Shown piece by piece: positions 46,912 to 58,600 of a stretch of DNA of 64,000 bases. Within the stretch, counting starts at the first letter, position 1. Each line of letters opens with the position of its first letter. The position numbers were made by a program, and so were the translations under genes. The notes under the pieces were generated by a model. The model ran no database searches. It had not been told where the DNA came from and saw only the letters and a list, made by a program, of their open reading frames with translations. This stretch comes from Pomphorhynchus laevis (lineage: Eukaryota; Acanthocephala; Palaeacanthocephala; Echinorhynchida; Pomphorhynchidae). The stretch is taken from contig WNNJ02003040.1 of assembly GCA_012934845.2 (NCBI GenBank), forward strand, positions 62,001 through 126,000, given 5' to 3'.

Positions 46912-47110
46912 AGTCTACGTATTTTATAATATAAATAAAGATAAATAATTATAAATAATAAATGATTATATAATTAATATGTATCTAAAGTAAAAATTTT
47001 AAAGGTATATTAAAGGACGTATTTCCTCTGATTAAATTTAATTATATAGTATCTTATTATAATACAAAGTATATTATTCCCTAATGATTTTAAGTTTATA
47101 TTTAACATTA
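46912..47110 (-). repeat. Repeat B (5' part) with the right target-site duplication
   Basis: AGTCTACGTATTTT (46912-46925) continues the repeat B end interrupted by the LINE. On the minus strand 47090-47015 reads ATACTTTGTATTATAATAAG then AGAGGAAATACGTCC, the first part of repeat B as at 50990-51045. The hairpin core is missing. Confidence 0.55.
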
Positions 47111-47171
47111 TTGTTTTATTGTATCTTACACCAATAAAATATTATTTATTATCCATCAAAATTTTCCGCTT

Positions 47172-47262
47172 AAGAGATTTTTGAAAATTGTAATTTTCTG
47201 AAGATCCTAGGTTAGCGAAATATCAATAAAAAATTTCCACTTTTCTTTGATCAGCTCCAAAA
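47172..47262. repeat. Repeat D copy
   Basis: 'AATTTTCTGAAGATCCTAGG', 'TTAGCGAAATATCAATAAAA' and 'CTTTGATCAGCTCCAAAA' match the repeat D unit with small changes. Confidence 0.65.
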
Positions 47263-48060
47263 CTAATATTGACGATAAAGAAGGTATATATCTAGATATG
47301 AATATTAAATATACATTAACTAAAACTACTATTAATTTATATCGTAAAGATGACATATTTAAATTTGATGACATATTTATCTAAATTATATTAAGATATG
47401 AAATATATGTTTCGATACATTGATGATATATGTGTATTTAATTCTAATAATTTTTATTCAATTAGTGAGCACATTTATCCAGAAAGCCTTATTCTTAACA
47501 AAACCAATATAATGATAAAGAAGGTGTATATCTAGATATGAACATTAAATTAACATTAACTAAAACTACTATTAATTTATATCGTAAAGATGACATATTT
47601 AAATTTACAAGAAACATTTTTGCATGAGCATTCATGCATACCATATAATATAGGCATAATATATAAAAGGTGTTCTAATGAGAGGTAATAGTAGCCAAAT
47701 TATAGCTGGCTTATTTTTAAGCTTTATATAATATGAATTTATTCATAACTGTTCAAAAAATAAATCTAAATTATATAAAGATATGTCATCTTTACGATAT
47801 AAATTAAAAGTTGTTTTAATTGATATTAATTTAATGTTCACATCTAGATATAAACATTCTTTATCATTAATATTAGTTTTATTTAGAATGAGACTACATG
47901 GTTAAATATGTTAGCAATAAAAAGTATTAGAATAATTGAATAAAAATGATTAGAATTACACATACATCATCAATGTTTCAAAACATATTTCATATCTTTA
48001 TATAATTTAGATTTATTTTTTTAACAGTTATGAACAAAGTCATATTCTATATTGATGATA
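47263..48060. mobile_element. Scrambled Penelope-like element fragments
   Basis: Plus strand: DKEGIYLDMNIKYTLTKTTI then [11 protein letters not shown] (47270-47370), and again at 47510-47610. YMFRYIDDICVFNSNNF at 47400-47455 keeps the catalytic YIDD. A GVP-region remnant (KGVL-GNSSQIIAGLF) is near 47667-47715. Reverse-strand repeats of the YLDMN segment lie at 47780-47900, and a RYIDD piece near 47965. The pieces are out of normal order and in both orientations, so this is not one simple insertion. Confidence 0.7.
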
Positions 48061-48283
48061 TGTATTTGAGTTAATATATAACGGAATATTATATTAAGTT
48101 GATAAGCATAACCAATTTGTAATTAGTACTAATTAACTACTAATTACTAGCAGTAATTAGTAGTTAACCAATAGTTACTAATAGCTGTTACTATTGTCAA
48201 AAGCAGTTGAACTTTGCTCTCACCGTGAATTAATAGTAAGCTAATTTCTCAGCTGGTTAATCATAAATGTGTATATGATGATC

Positions 48284-48810
48284 TCAGCTGGTTTCAAATA
48301 TGATAATGTGTAAATTAACATTTCGCAATATTAAACAAGCTTGCGCAAAGACAATTGAAATTTTGATGATTAAAAATGATTGAAATTTGGCCTTTTTATC
48401 ATCGTTGACGTAAGTCAATATGCTATAAGTGATATTTTGATATTTATCTTCTATCGTTCCAGACATACATCGTAGCTTAATATTGACTTGGTATGTTCTA
48501 ATTACGCCTTCATTTATATATTAAAAAGGTCATCGTCTACAATATAATACCTTGCCTGAAACCTCTTTGACAGCAACTTCAAGCCATCAAAATACTTTGC
48601 ATCCTTCGCACATATCTTAACGATTATCCATATTCCCAGTCATAGTGTTAAATCACCGGCCTTTCAACTGCACTTTTAAAAGTACATAAAAAGATCAGTT
48701 TTTTTATTCTGAAATCACTGCAGCAGCCACTCTCGTACAACCTCCTTGGCAGCAACCTCAAACCATCAAAAAATCTATCATTGTTCGCGACTACTGTTAC
48801 GATTATCACG
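48284..48810 (-). pseudogene. Possible degraded host exons or unknown element
   Basis: Minus-strand protein-like stretches: NNDRFFDGLRLLPRRLYESG (48775-48715), KDAKYFDGLKLLSKRFQARY (48610-48550), and MSGTIEDKYQNITYSILTYV from 48466. The first two are diverged copies of each other, about 165-180 bp apart (FFDGLRLLPRR and YFDGLKLLSKR). Splice sites are not clear and no family is recognised. Confidence 0.25.
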
Positions 48811-49138
48811 ACAATATATACTATCCATATTCACTGCCATGAACGTTCAATATGTTGTCTCTGTAAATTCTGTCACCTAAATGTTCAGCTATCTCGCATG
48901 TATTATCTTGTCCAATTCTTTCAGAAATTCCTCTTCGTAAAATCGATTTACTACATATAGATCAAACCATAATTCTCAACATTTACATACAGTCCGATGC
49001 TTTGCTAGTCAAACAAACAAAATAGCAAATCTTCTTCAAGTCAAAGATAAGGAGCCTATAGGTATAAGTTCACCTGTGAATCGCGATTGATATTTGAACA
49101 ATTATGTTTTTAATGCAAATACTGTATATTTTGCCCCA
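48811..49138. other. No gene recognised
   Basis: Mixed-composition DNA up to the minisatellite. Nothing supported on either strand. Confidence 0.4.
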
Positions 49139-49545
49139 AGTCGAGAGGCTGCAGTCGAGAGGCTGCAGTCGAGAGGCTGCAGTCGAGAGGCTGCAGTCGA
49201 GAGGCTGCAGTCGAGAGGCTGCAGTCGAGAGGCTGCAGTCGAGAGGCTGCAGTCGAGAGGCTGCAGTCGAGAGGCTGCAGTCGAGAGGCTGCAGTCGAGA
49301 GGCTGCAGTCGAGAGGCTGCAGTCGAGAGGCTGCAGTCGAGAGGCTGCAGTCGAGAGGCTGCAGTCGAGAGGCTGCAGTCGAGAGGCTGCAGTCGAGAGG
49401 CTGCAGTCGAGAGGCTGCAGTCGAGAGGCTGCAGTCGAGAGGCTGCAGTCGAGAGGCTGCAGTCGAGAGGCTGCAGTCGAGCTGCAGTCGAGCTGCAGTC
49501 GAGAAGGCTAGTCGAGAGAGAGGCTGCAGTCGAGAGGCTGCAGTG
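49139..49545. repeat. 14-bp minisatellite, 24 perfect units plus degenerate ones
   Basis: TCGAGAGGCTGCAG repeats without a visible change from 49141 to 49476 (336 bp, 24 units). Two 11-bp units lacking AGG follow, then three irregular units, ending at 49543. The array is open in several frames on both strands because the unit lacks stop codons. It joins directly to a CR1 3' end. GTCGAGAGG is also found on the antisense strand of CR1 copies just upstream of the same junction (e.g. 53231-53239). Confidence 0.97.
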
Positions 49546-49662
49546 TGCTCCCTCCTTTATCACATTCAAATATCTCCTCCGTTCCCACCTTCTCGACACG
49601 CGATTTAGATTTTTGTTTTTCCTTCGTGGTCACGCATTTGCCGCGTAAAAATAAATATATTT
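49546..49662 (+). mobile_element. CR1-like LINE copy C, 3' tail only
   Basis: It reads APSFITFKYLLRSHLLDT near 49549-49600, the family C-terminus, then the 3' UTR with CACGCATTTGCCGCGTAAAA and AATAAATAT. The GCGTGC hairpin is partly deleted. Severely 5'-truncated. Confidence 0.85.
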
Positions 49663-50984
49663 TTTAATAACTAGCTTCTCAGATTAATATTATATTCTGT
49701 TTTTTAGGCATTATTATTTCAAATATATTCAAAATATTTTACATAAAAAGTTTAATGTTTTAAAACTGTATATTAAATTTTTATATTAAATATTTCTAAA
49801 TTCAAAATATTAAATAATTGAATATTAAATATTATTGGTATTTAAGACATATTATATCATATTCAATATGCCTTTATCTTACAAATTACAAAGATAACAA
49901 TAATAAAATGGATGGCAACTATCTTAGCAAAAGCCATGTGGCAATAGTTTCTACGAAATCACAATAAAAAATAACAATGTATTGTAAAAAATAATAATTT
50001 ACACATCAAATTCAGTATTGACTTAAAGCGACTTATTGGCTCTAGCGACTACCAGAGACATATGACAACAGATTTTACAACAGATTATAATAATGTTACA
50101 CAGAGCAAATTCAGCATTGACTTAAAACACGATACATAAACCTTTTCACTGTTTTGCCAAATAAATATTAAAGCTAGTTAATAATATTTATTAACTAGTT
50201 ATTTATTATTTTTGTCTACTTAACTAGTTATATTAAGTAGTCAACAATGGTACATTTAAATCGATAAAAAAGCTTTAAAGCTATAATTAATTAAATATTT
50301 TCCTTGAAAAGCCTTGATTCGATTAATCAAGTCCATTCAATATTAGTTAAAAAACAATATTACCTTTAATATGGAAAAGTTTAGAAAATAGCTTACGCTC
50401 ACACTATATACGCAAATACAGTAGCCAATTACAGATATGCAAGTATCCTTTTACAATGTAGAGTATACTACACACAAACGATGTCACTAAAATGTATTCG
50501 TGACATTTTCATCAGTTTAAAACATGTCTGGTTTAGGTGTACACATTTTCATTCGCAATCATCTGTATACCAAACAATGTCCTATTTCAGATATGTCTCA
50601 AAATTCAGCAATAAAAAGCACATCATATGTTCTATTTCAGTTACAAATTTCAAAATTAAACAGAAAAATTTATTTCTGAGTTTGAATACATTTTTTATAT
50701 TTACAACTTTACACATAAAGTTTAGATTACAAAGCAAAATACCTTGCTTAACAGCTTTAAACGTTATCATGACCATAATTACATTTGCCGGCATTAAATT
50801 TAATCTAATTAATTAAAGATAATTCATTATTGTAATTGAATAATTAACTTTTACGAATAAATAAAAAATATTAGAATTGATGTATTCACTATTGTGATTG
50901 TAAATATCACAAAATAAATTAAAAATTTATTTTGTGATTTTCATTTAAAATAATTAGCGGAGAATTTTTATAAATGGTAATAAA
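49663..50984. other. AT-rich region, no gene recognised
   Basis: About 1.3 kb of AT-rich DNA. The longest open frame (50481-50816) encodes a Phe/Ile/Lys-rich string typical of chance translation. 'aaattcagtattgacttaaa' recurs at 50009 and 50108 as a diverged local duplication. Nothing else is supported. Confidence 0.4.
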
Positions 50985-51345
50985 TAATATACTTTGTATT
51001 AGAATAAGATACTAGATAGTTATTTCAGAGGAAATACATCATTAGCATGTATTTGGCCCCGCTGCTATGTTGGGTAGATGAGTTAGGGGCCGAAACCTGA
51101 TAGCATAGCAGTTCCTCCTGATGACCTCTAATCCTTATTCTGATACAACGTCTGTCATTTATTAGTCAATTCATAAAATATGACTTTTATTTTAAATTTA
51201 AATTTTTTAACTTGATTTAAATTATAGAAAATCTAAAAACAATTATTAATTTTATTATTTAATTATTAAATTTTGATTTAGCGTTATTATTATGTTTTGT
51301 TTATTTTATAATTATATCAAATACGTAAACTCAGTTAGCTGATTT
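50985..51345 (+). repeat. Repeat B, fullest copy
   Basis: Starts ATACTTTGTATTAGAATAAG (the text that follows the PLE stop codon near 32075 on the minus strand) and ends ATACGTAAACTCAGTTAGCT near 51345. Nested inverted pairs: GTATTAGAATAAG with CTTATTCTGATAC, GAGGAA with TTCCTC, ATACAT with ATGTAT, and CTGCTATG with CATAGCAG. CCGAAACC and CTGATGA occur between the arms. Confidence 0.75.
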
Positions 51346-52279
51346 GATTTGCTTATAAATTCATTTCAAAATCTTATAGTGTCTTAGTAGATATCAGAAT
51401 AAACTACAAAATTACTAAACGAATACAGATTCATATCTCCAGTAAACATATTCTGGTCAAACATTTCGGGATTTCTGTGTATATAGTGCAATCTGAATCA
51501 CTTACAAAATTATTGAAAATAATTTTACAAAAATATCATACAAAAATATAATATAATATATTTATATATAATACAAATATATATAGGTATCAAAGTCGAG
51601 ACAGGTGAGAAATAGTTTTGTTATTTAATTTGATCAAAAATTAGACAGCAGATTTAAATCAAATTGAACTAGGATCATTACTTAATTGTTGCCAATAAAT
51701 CTGCAGATTTATACAAACTTTAAATAATTGCCGTCCAAAAATATTCAAAAAAACAAACGATAAATTCAGATTAGACGTCGTCCATTATTAATTTGAGAAC
51801 ATCACTTAAGATCTAGCTCAAAATGTTGGATAAATGAAAAATTTCAAGTAATCAAACTATGAACGAGACTGGAAAGTATTAACTGATCCAGATTGATAAA
51901 CTCTTTCTATTAACAATTCGAACAATTAATAGCGCGACGCGTAAATACTTCGAGAACGAGTGACTTTCGTAAATTAGTCTTAAGTATTCCTGCTAAATGA
52001 CCCAGCGCTCGGAAATAAGTACAACGCTCAAACAACGATCCAGCAAATTATCAGTATAGCTGTGTCGAATATGATATAAAATACAAGAGATTAAGGGAAT
52101 TAATCGACGTGGTTGAAGCGAAGTCGTACCCAGCAATCTTAGTTGTTAAACGTAGAACACGAGTTTTTATAACACATGATGTTTTGAGGCACTTACGTAA
52201 ATGGCACTTACGTAATGGCTTTTCCGTAAATGGTACTTACGTAATCTTGCTAAGTGAGTCATTAATCGTTAAGTGCAAC
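51346..52279. other. AT-rich region upstream of a small candidate gene
   Basis: No coding sequence down to about 52100. Short repeated words 'acttacgtaa' at 52191-52250 lie just before the candidate start and could be a local duplication in a 5' UTR or promoter. Confidence 0.35.
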
Positions 52280-52563
52280 ATGAAGCTCAACATGTGGTTC
52301 AGCCTCTATAGTCATGTCAAACATACGATGCAGGTAAGTGATATCACTAATTAATCGCTGCTAATAAAGCGAAATCATATCAGCAATTCTAGCAGAGGAC
52401 CGAGGATATTTTACACAAACCATACACCTGTTTGTGGGCAAACGAAGAACTATTTCTAACAATTTTATTCTTTGGTAAATATGAGACTGCCGACATGAAA
52501 ACCATATTCAATGATTTGCAAAATAAACCAGCGGAGCATAATTTCGAAATTACGTTTTGGTAA
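52280..52563 (+). CDS. Small two-exon candidate gene, unidentified
   Basis: Exon 1 (52280-52333) reads MKLNMWFSLYSHVKHTMQ and ends at CAG before GTAAGT, a consensus donor. A 59-nt intron ends at TTCTAG. Exon 2 (52393-52563) is in frame: QRTEDILHKPYTCLWANEEL, FLTILFFGKYETADMKTIFN, DLQNKPAEHNFEITFW and TAA. The strong donor, the in-frame acceptor and the protein-like composition support a real gene or a piece of one (74 residues as drawn). The upstream frame from 52109 is open but lacks an ATG. No family is recognised. The frame could also continue by splicing at TTTTG before GTAAAC. Confidence 0.4.
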
Positions 52564-52925
52564 ACCAGAATAACAGCAATAGTCTTAACAACTGTCTAGC
52601 AGTTTCTATAAATAACACTGAACTAGATATCAATTCACAAATTTCCCAGCATAATAGGTATAGTAATATTAAACCTGATCATAATTTACAGATTGTGAAC
52701 GTATCTACGGATTTAACTGAAAAATATTCTTGGAACCATAACGAGAAGTTTTCCTATGAGAATTTAAATCAAGGGGATATGGGTATTGTAATAAAGACTA
52801 GAAAACTAGTACTGTTAATAGATTGGTTGACATCTATCTGTAAGGTAAATACACAGTTGAATAATCACAACAAAAACAATGTTGTTTATCAAAACGTATA
52901 CTGTGTGCATCAACCCAGCATATAA
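52541..52925 (+). pseudogene. Asn-rich open frame following the candidate gene
   Basis: The frame reads VNQNNSNSLNNCLAVSINN, NLQIVNVSTDLTEKYSWNH and KLVLLIDWLTSICK, then GTAAAT, a possible donor, at 52843. It is out of phase with exon 2 to its left. It could be a further exon, or a continuation displaced by a frameshift. No ATG; function unknown. Confidence 0.3.
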
Positions 52926-53084
52926 GATCAATGCGGGTGAAATACTAAAGAATCTTTGGAGGAATTAAGATCATTAAAAAAGTCAATAGTTATCACACAA
53001 ATTTATTACCTGATTTGAAAATTAAAGGAGCAATATAATCTCTCAATTCACAAAATACAATTTAATATAGAAAACATGAATATA

Positions 53085-54100
53085 TTTAAAAAAGATTTAT
53101 TTTAACGTGGCAAATGCGTACCCTCGCACGCTTACATCACCACAATAAAACAAAAATGTAAATCATGTGTCGAGAAGGTGTTAACGAAGGTGTTTGAATG
53201 TGATAAAAGAGAGAGCGCAGTGGACGTCGAGAGGAAGTTAATTCCAAGCGAGGGACGCGGCGACAAGGAAGGATCGTAGATCATAGTTGTTGGAGTAATT
53301 GGGAACGTGGAGTAAGAGTGTATGACGGGAACGCAGCGATATCGAATGGGGCGAGTGTCGTCAAAGAAAGGAAAGTTGATGAACGATGGGGAGCCGACAG
53401 CGATGATACGAAAAGTTACGAGAAGGCGGAGTTTGATGCGGATGTGGATGGTAGGCCAGGAGAGTTGAACAATATATGTGGATATGTGAACGAAGCGACG
53501 GAGACGAAAGAGCACTCGAACGGCGGTGGTGATTATTCGTTGTAGGGGTAGGATGATGAATTTTGGAGAATTGGCGAAATAGCTAAGGAAGTAATCGATT
53601 TTAGGGAAAAGAAGCGATAAACGAAGGGACATACAAGAACGGAAGTCGATAAGGGGACGGATACGGCGGATGTCACGGAGAATTAAGTTAGACGAGCGGA
53701 CCTTGTCACGAATGAGGGGTTTAAGGGAAAGGTGATCATCGAAATGGAAGCATAAGAAAGTGAGATTGTGGATTATGAAGATGATCGATGAGGCAAAATA
53801 TACAGTGGGAGGAGATATGTTTGGTTTACGGTAGAGGATCCACATTATTTTGGACTTGTCGAGGTTTAGAACGAGATGGAGATTGGAGAGACGTTCGTAG
53901 ATAGAACAAAGACAGTTAGAGGCAGAAATGCCGATATCGTGTATGCGATAAGCGGGTGCATGAGCATAGATGAGGATGTCATCGGCGTAATGCATGACGT
54001 TAAAAGAGTAAGGTTCGATAAACGGAGAGAGATCGCCAAGCAGAAGAGAGAAAAGCAGGGGGCCTATAACTGAACCTAATAAGACACCGCAACAAATAAA
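53085..54100 (-). mobile_element. CR1-like LINE copy D, 5'-truncated
   Basis: The minus-strand frame 54130-53132 is open almost throughout: GPLLFSLLLGDLSPFIEPYS, HYADDILIYAHAP (RT catalytic box), FHFDDHLSLKP, RRIRPLIDFRSCMSL, FPKIDYFLSYF, and the C-terminal tail near 53180. The 3' UTR hairpin is at 53116-53131 (GCGTGC arm intact, loop changed), and the end is AAAATAAATC near 53090. It is less decayed than copies A and B. Confidence 0.85.
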
Positions 54101-54424
54101 TATGAGAGTAGTTGTTGTTAAATTATCCATAACAACAACTACTTACATTTAAAATATTAATATATACAATCAATACAGTTCCAGATCAATCCAGTTCCAG
54201 ATCAATCCAGTTCCAGATCAAATCAGCAAATTTAACAGTTTTTACACACAAGAATGTCTATGGGAGGACGGAAGAAGACATATACGACCGACACTAACTG
54301 TGCTCAACTACAAGTACAGTGCTCGACACACGACTGCAGCGTCTAAACTACGATCGCATGTGACAGCAGTAAGTCTGAAAAAGACTTCATATGCGGTTTT
54401 TGTGCCAAACAACTCATACGCGAC
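54101..54424. other. No gene; short 16-bp tandem repeat
   Basis: CAGTTCCAGATCAATC is repeated about three times at 54176-54225. The rest is unremarkable. Confidence 0.6.
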
Positions 54425-54712
54425 ATCTCATACGAGGAGTTAGGGGCCGAAACCTGATAGCATAGCAGTTCCTCCTGATGACCTCTAATTCTTATTCTGA
54501 CACAACGTCTGTCATTTATTAGTCAATTCATAAAATATGACTTTTTAAATTTTATTTTATATTTTTTATTTTTTAACTTGATTTAAATTATAGAAAATCT
54601 AAAAACAATTATTAATTTTATTATTTAATTATTAAATTTTGATTTAGCATTATTATGTTTTGTTTATTTTATAATTATATAACAATACGTAGACTCAGTT
54701 AGCTGATTTAAT
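54425..54712 (+). repeat. Repeat B, 5'-truncated copy
   Basis: It begins inside the core at AGGGGCCGAAACCTGATAGC (54442), continues through CTCCTGATGACCTCTAATTC, and ends with the end motif CAGTTAGCTGATTTAATC at 54712. It is nearly identical to 51073-51345. Confidence 0.75.
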
Positions 54713-54989
54713 CATATACACTATTCGATTATAAGACTCATGAAAGGCTCAGCTTTAGATACTTAATTGAAAAGTTAAAAATCAGCAGTAAAGTTTTCAT
54801 TATAGCTTTAAGCAGTAATATTGTCACTGCTTTGATATTTTCGCCGTAATGGCAAGGTTGTTCCGTTAAAGAAGCGATATTGTTATTTGTCGAGTCTCTA
54901 AAAAGTTTCAATAAATTATATCTTTAATGCAAAAATACAATGGTGCAGATCAATTATCTATCGAGCACAAAGATATAATTTTGTGTACT

Positions 54990-55475
54990 TGGGAATTACT
55001 GCATGTTGTTGTTTAACAGCATCCTTACAGGTGGTGATTATTCGTTGAAATCGTTTAATATAAAAATGCTTTATAATGACATTGATAATAGAGATATCCT
55101 CATATCATATATTAGGTATCGCTATGATTTACCGATCCTTTAAGTGATTTTTTATACTTACTGCTGGACTTGCTACATTTAGCGAATATATTTTGCCAAA
55201 TGAACAATACGGCTTTCGTCATTAAAGATTGACGCAAATCACTTTAATTTTTGTTAGTAAACTAATCATACATCTCATAATTGTGGCTATACACATGACT
55301 TATTCGTTGATTTATCCAAGATATTAAACAATGTAAACCGAGAAAATATTCCCTTCAAACTTATTAATTTACGTTATATAAATTATAATTTTGTCAAATT
55401 TTTGTACGAGACTTTAATCTCTAATTACGTGCGAGTTTTCTACTTTATTACCCCCATAGATTAAATAAAGCTGTA
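54990..55475 (+). mobile_element. Very decayed LINE reverse transcriptase remnant
   Basis: Frames read LPNEQYGFRH near 55193 and HDLFVDLSKILNNVNRENIP near 55297-55357, resembling the LP-EQ-GFR and Y-LFVDL-KAFD-VN blocks of LINE RTs (Jockey-like). It is flanked by two repeat B 3' ends. Heavily mutated. Confidence 0.4.
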
Positions 55476-55482
55476 AATTGGA

Positions 55483-55623
55483 TTTTAACTTGATTTAAAT
55501 TATAGAAAATCTAAAAACAATTATTAATTTTATTATTTAATTATTACATTTTGATTTAGCATTATTATGTTTTGTTTATTTTATAATTATATTAAATACG
55601 TAGACTCAGTTAGCTGATTTAAT
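55483..55623 (+). repeat. Repeat B, 3' part
   Basis: About 140 bp from TTTTAACTTGATTTAAATTA to CAGTTAGCTGATTTAATC, nearly identical to 54573-54712. The CR1-like LINE copy E starts right after it. Confidence 0.75.
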
Positions 55624-58600
55624 CTCTTATAAGAACATATCAACCTCCAAAGTGTCCACTTAAACCACTCCAGTCGTTTCTGATGTTCTTTGTCAACTCA
55701 CTGATCGTGTCATCACATGCACTTCTAATCCCATGTCTTCACTTCCCGACACCCCCGTATCTTCCCTTCTGTCTCGTTTATTAATACCCTACATCCCTCA
55801 ATCGAAATCACCTCCACCAACCTCCACAATCCCTCCACTCATAACCTATCCTCATATCGCTCACAACCCTCTATATTATCCGAATTCTCTTTGTCTTCCA
55901 CTGTTAACTCTAACTCCCTTGATATCCTCAACTCCCAGCTTCCCTAGCGTGATATCTTCAACTCACGTTACTCGTCCTCCTTCACGGAAACGCTTTCCTT
56001 CTCGCGATCGTTGCGTCATCGTCACTAATATCGCTCATTCCACCTCTTTATCTCCACAAGCACGTCTCGACCACGATGTCTCCGCATTCAAATCAATCCT
56101 CTCGTCTATTGTTCCGGCGGATAAACCATCTATTTTCAACAACATCTTTCCTGTCACATTCATAAGCCTAAATATATCTTCTCAATCTAATCCAATCCAG
56201 CACCCTCTACTAAAAATTGTTTTCAAGCATTGATCTCAAGCGTCTTCTGTCCTCTCCCAACGATTCAAAATCATGTCCTCTTCAGCCACTCGCATGTTCC
56301 CCGATCGCATCCCCTCCGAAATCGCTCAACTCTCATCTGCCCGCATCGAAAAACGCCGTCGCGAGGAAAACGACGAAACAACTCTCTCCATCCAAAACAT
56401 CGACGGTAATTTTCAAGTTGTCCGCACCCGCCCAAAATTTCGATGGCGCTCCATCTCCCCTATGTTTATTCTCCAATAGCCACTATCACCACCACACACG
56501 GTTTCCGACTCGGCCTCCTCGACACTAGATTTATTCTCAATAAATCCGGTCTCATCCTCAACCTAATCACAAAGCAATCCATCGATCTCTTCTGCCTCAC
56601 CGAATCCTAACACTTCGATTCTGACGACCTCTCCATCCGCCGTTTGCACTCTACCGGTTGCTCACTAGTCGAATCTGCTCGCCCCCTTAGCAAATCCCCT
56701 TCTAAATTCTCTAATCATGGAGGCATTGTCGCGTTCGCCAGTCACCCCGCGTCTCTTCGCAAAATCACTCCCCCTTTAAGTCCTTGCTCTTTTGAATTGC
56801 TCACTTGTCGTCCTTCTAGCCGGATCACTCTATCTCGCCATTGTATACCGTCTTAGTTCATCGGCTCCTACATACTTATTTTTTACCGAACTCGCTGACC
56901 TTCTGTCCTTATGTTCTTTGTCCTCAATCCCTTCAATCGTTCTTGGCGGCTTCCACATCCGCCTCGACCGCCCCTCTTCCACCAAGTCAACCCAGTTCAT
57001 CAACATTCTATCCAACTATAATTACAAACCTATCTCCACTGCCCCCACACATATCCTTGGTAGGGCACTCGAAATAATCGCTGTCCCCGATCATTTTGCT
57101 GCCTACACTTTACTGTCCATTTTCGATCCTGGTCTATCCGATCACTTTCTCGTCACACTTGACCTCGCTCACCACCACACCCCTCCTCACACACCTACAA
57201 TCTTATGTCGCTCTAGTAGAAATCTTGACCTCTCCCTTCTCCTGTCTGCCTTACTCAAATCGTCTTTATCCTATCCAACAATTACATATTCCTCTCCTCA
57301 CGATCTAGCTTTTCTTTTCGACTTTAAACTCACATCCATTCTCGATCTTCTCTTGGCCTTCAAGCCTCACTCACACCGTCGCTTGCATCGTGCCCTATGG
57401 TTTGACATCCAGTACCTACTCTCAAAGCGTCCATTCCGTCACGCTTTTCGAGTATATCACCGCTCTCTCTCAGACGTGATTTCCCCTCGATCACTCCGTC
57501 TTTCCGTAATACCTATCTTGCTCATCGGCGCTTTCATCTCAACCTACTACGTACCAAATGCAACTCTTTCTAGCAGCGTAAAACAATCACTTCGTTCAAC
57601 TCTAGAACTCTGTGGCATACTTTTAGCTCAATCCTGGCTCGCTCCCATCCGACGTGCAACATTAATCCCCATAATTATTCGTCATTTCTCAAGACCAAAG
57701 TATCCACGTTGCTCTCTCACACCCCGGCCTTCATCCTATCCCACTCTGCCCCGCCTAGTCTCATTCTCCCAGAACTCTTTCATCTTATCCTTGTCTCGCC
57801 TTCCGAAGTCTCATCTGTTCTCATGTCCTTACCCAGCAAAACCTCACCTGCCGATCCCTGCCTACCCACGTACTTAAATCCATATGCTCATCGATATCCC
57901 CTTTTCTCCCAACCTTGTTTAACTCGTCATCCGCAGTCGTATCTTTCCTTCACACTGGAAATCCGCAATAATTCGTTCCCTCCTTAAAAACAATCGCTCC
58001 ATTCTACCCTTCCTTCTAGCTATCGCCCCATTTAACTACTCCCTACTCATTCTAAGCTCTTAGAACGCCTCATCTTAATACAGATCGACGCTTATCTCTT
58101 TTCATCCAATCTGTACCCTCATTTCCAATCCGCTTTCCGCTCTTATCACTCCACAGAAATCGCCTGCATAAAAGTTTATAACGACTTACTCATTTCTCGA
58201 CACAAGGCTCTATATAGTGTTCTCATCTCCCTCGAACTCTCATCCGCCTTCGACATTGTCGACCACTCCGTCCTCCTTTATCGCCTTCGTTATGATTACG
58301 GCTTTTCATCTTCCTCCGTAGCATGATTTGCCTCATATCTATCCGACCGTTCCTTTCGCGTCTGTTCTAATGCATCATCCTCCCTCCCATCCCTATCTAT
58401 TGCGGGATCCCACAAGGTTCAGTCCTAGGTACCCTGCTTTTCTCTCTCTTCAGCTTGGCGATCTCTCTCCGTTTATCAAACCGTTTTCCTTTAACGTCAT
58501 GCAAAAGGCCGATGACATCCTCATCTATGCTCATGCACCCGCTTATCGCATACAGATAACGGCATTTCTGCCTCCAACTATCTTTCTTCTATCTACGAAC

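Noticed and set aside
49094-49648. Arg/Glu/Gln-rich or Leu/Asp/Cys-rich repeat proteins in the minisatellite
   Set aside because: The 14-bp unit has no stop in several frames on either strand; the frames are by-products.
50481-50816. 111-codon frame in AT-rich DNA
   Set aside because: Phe/Ile/Lys/Asn-rich translation without motifs, splice signals or family; likely chance.
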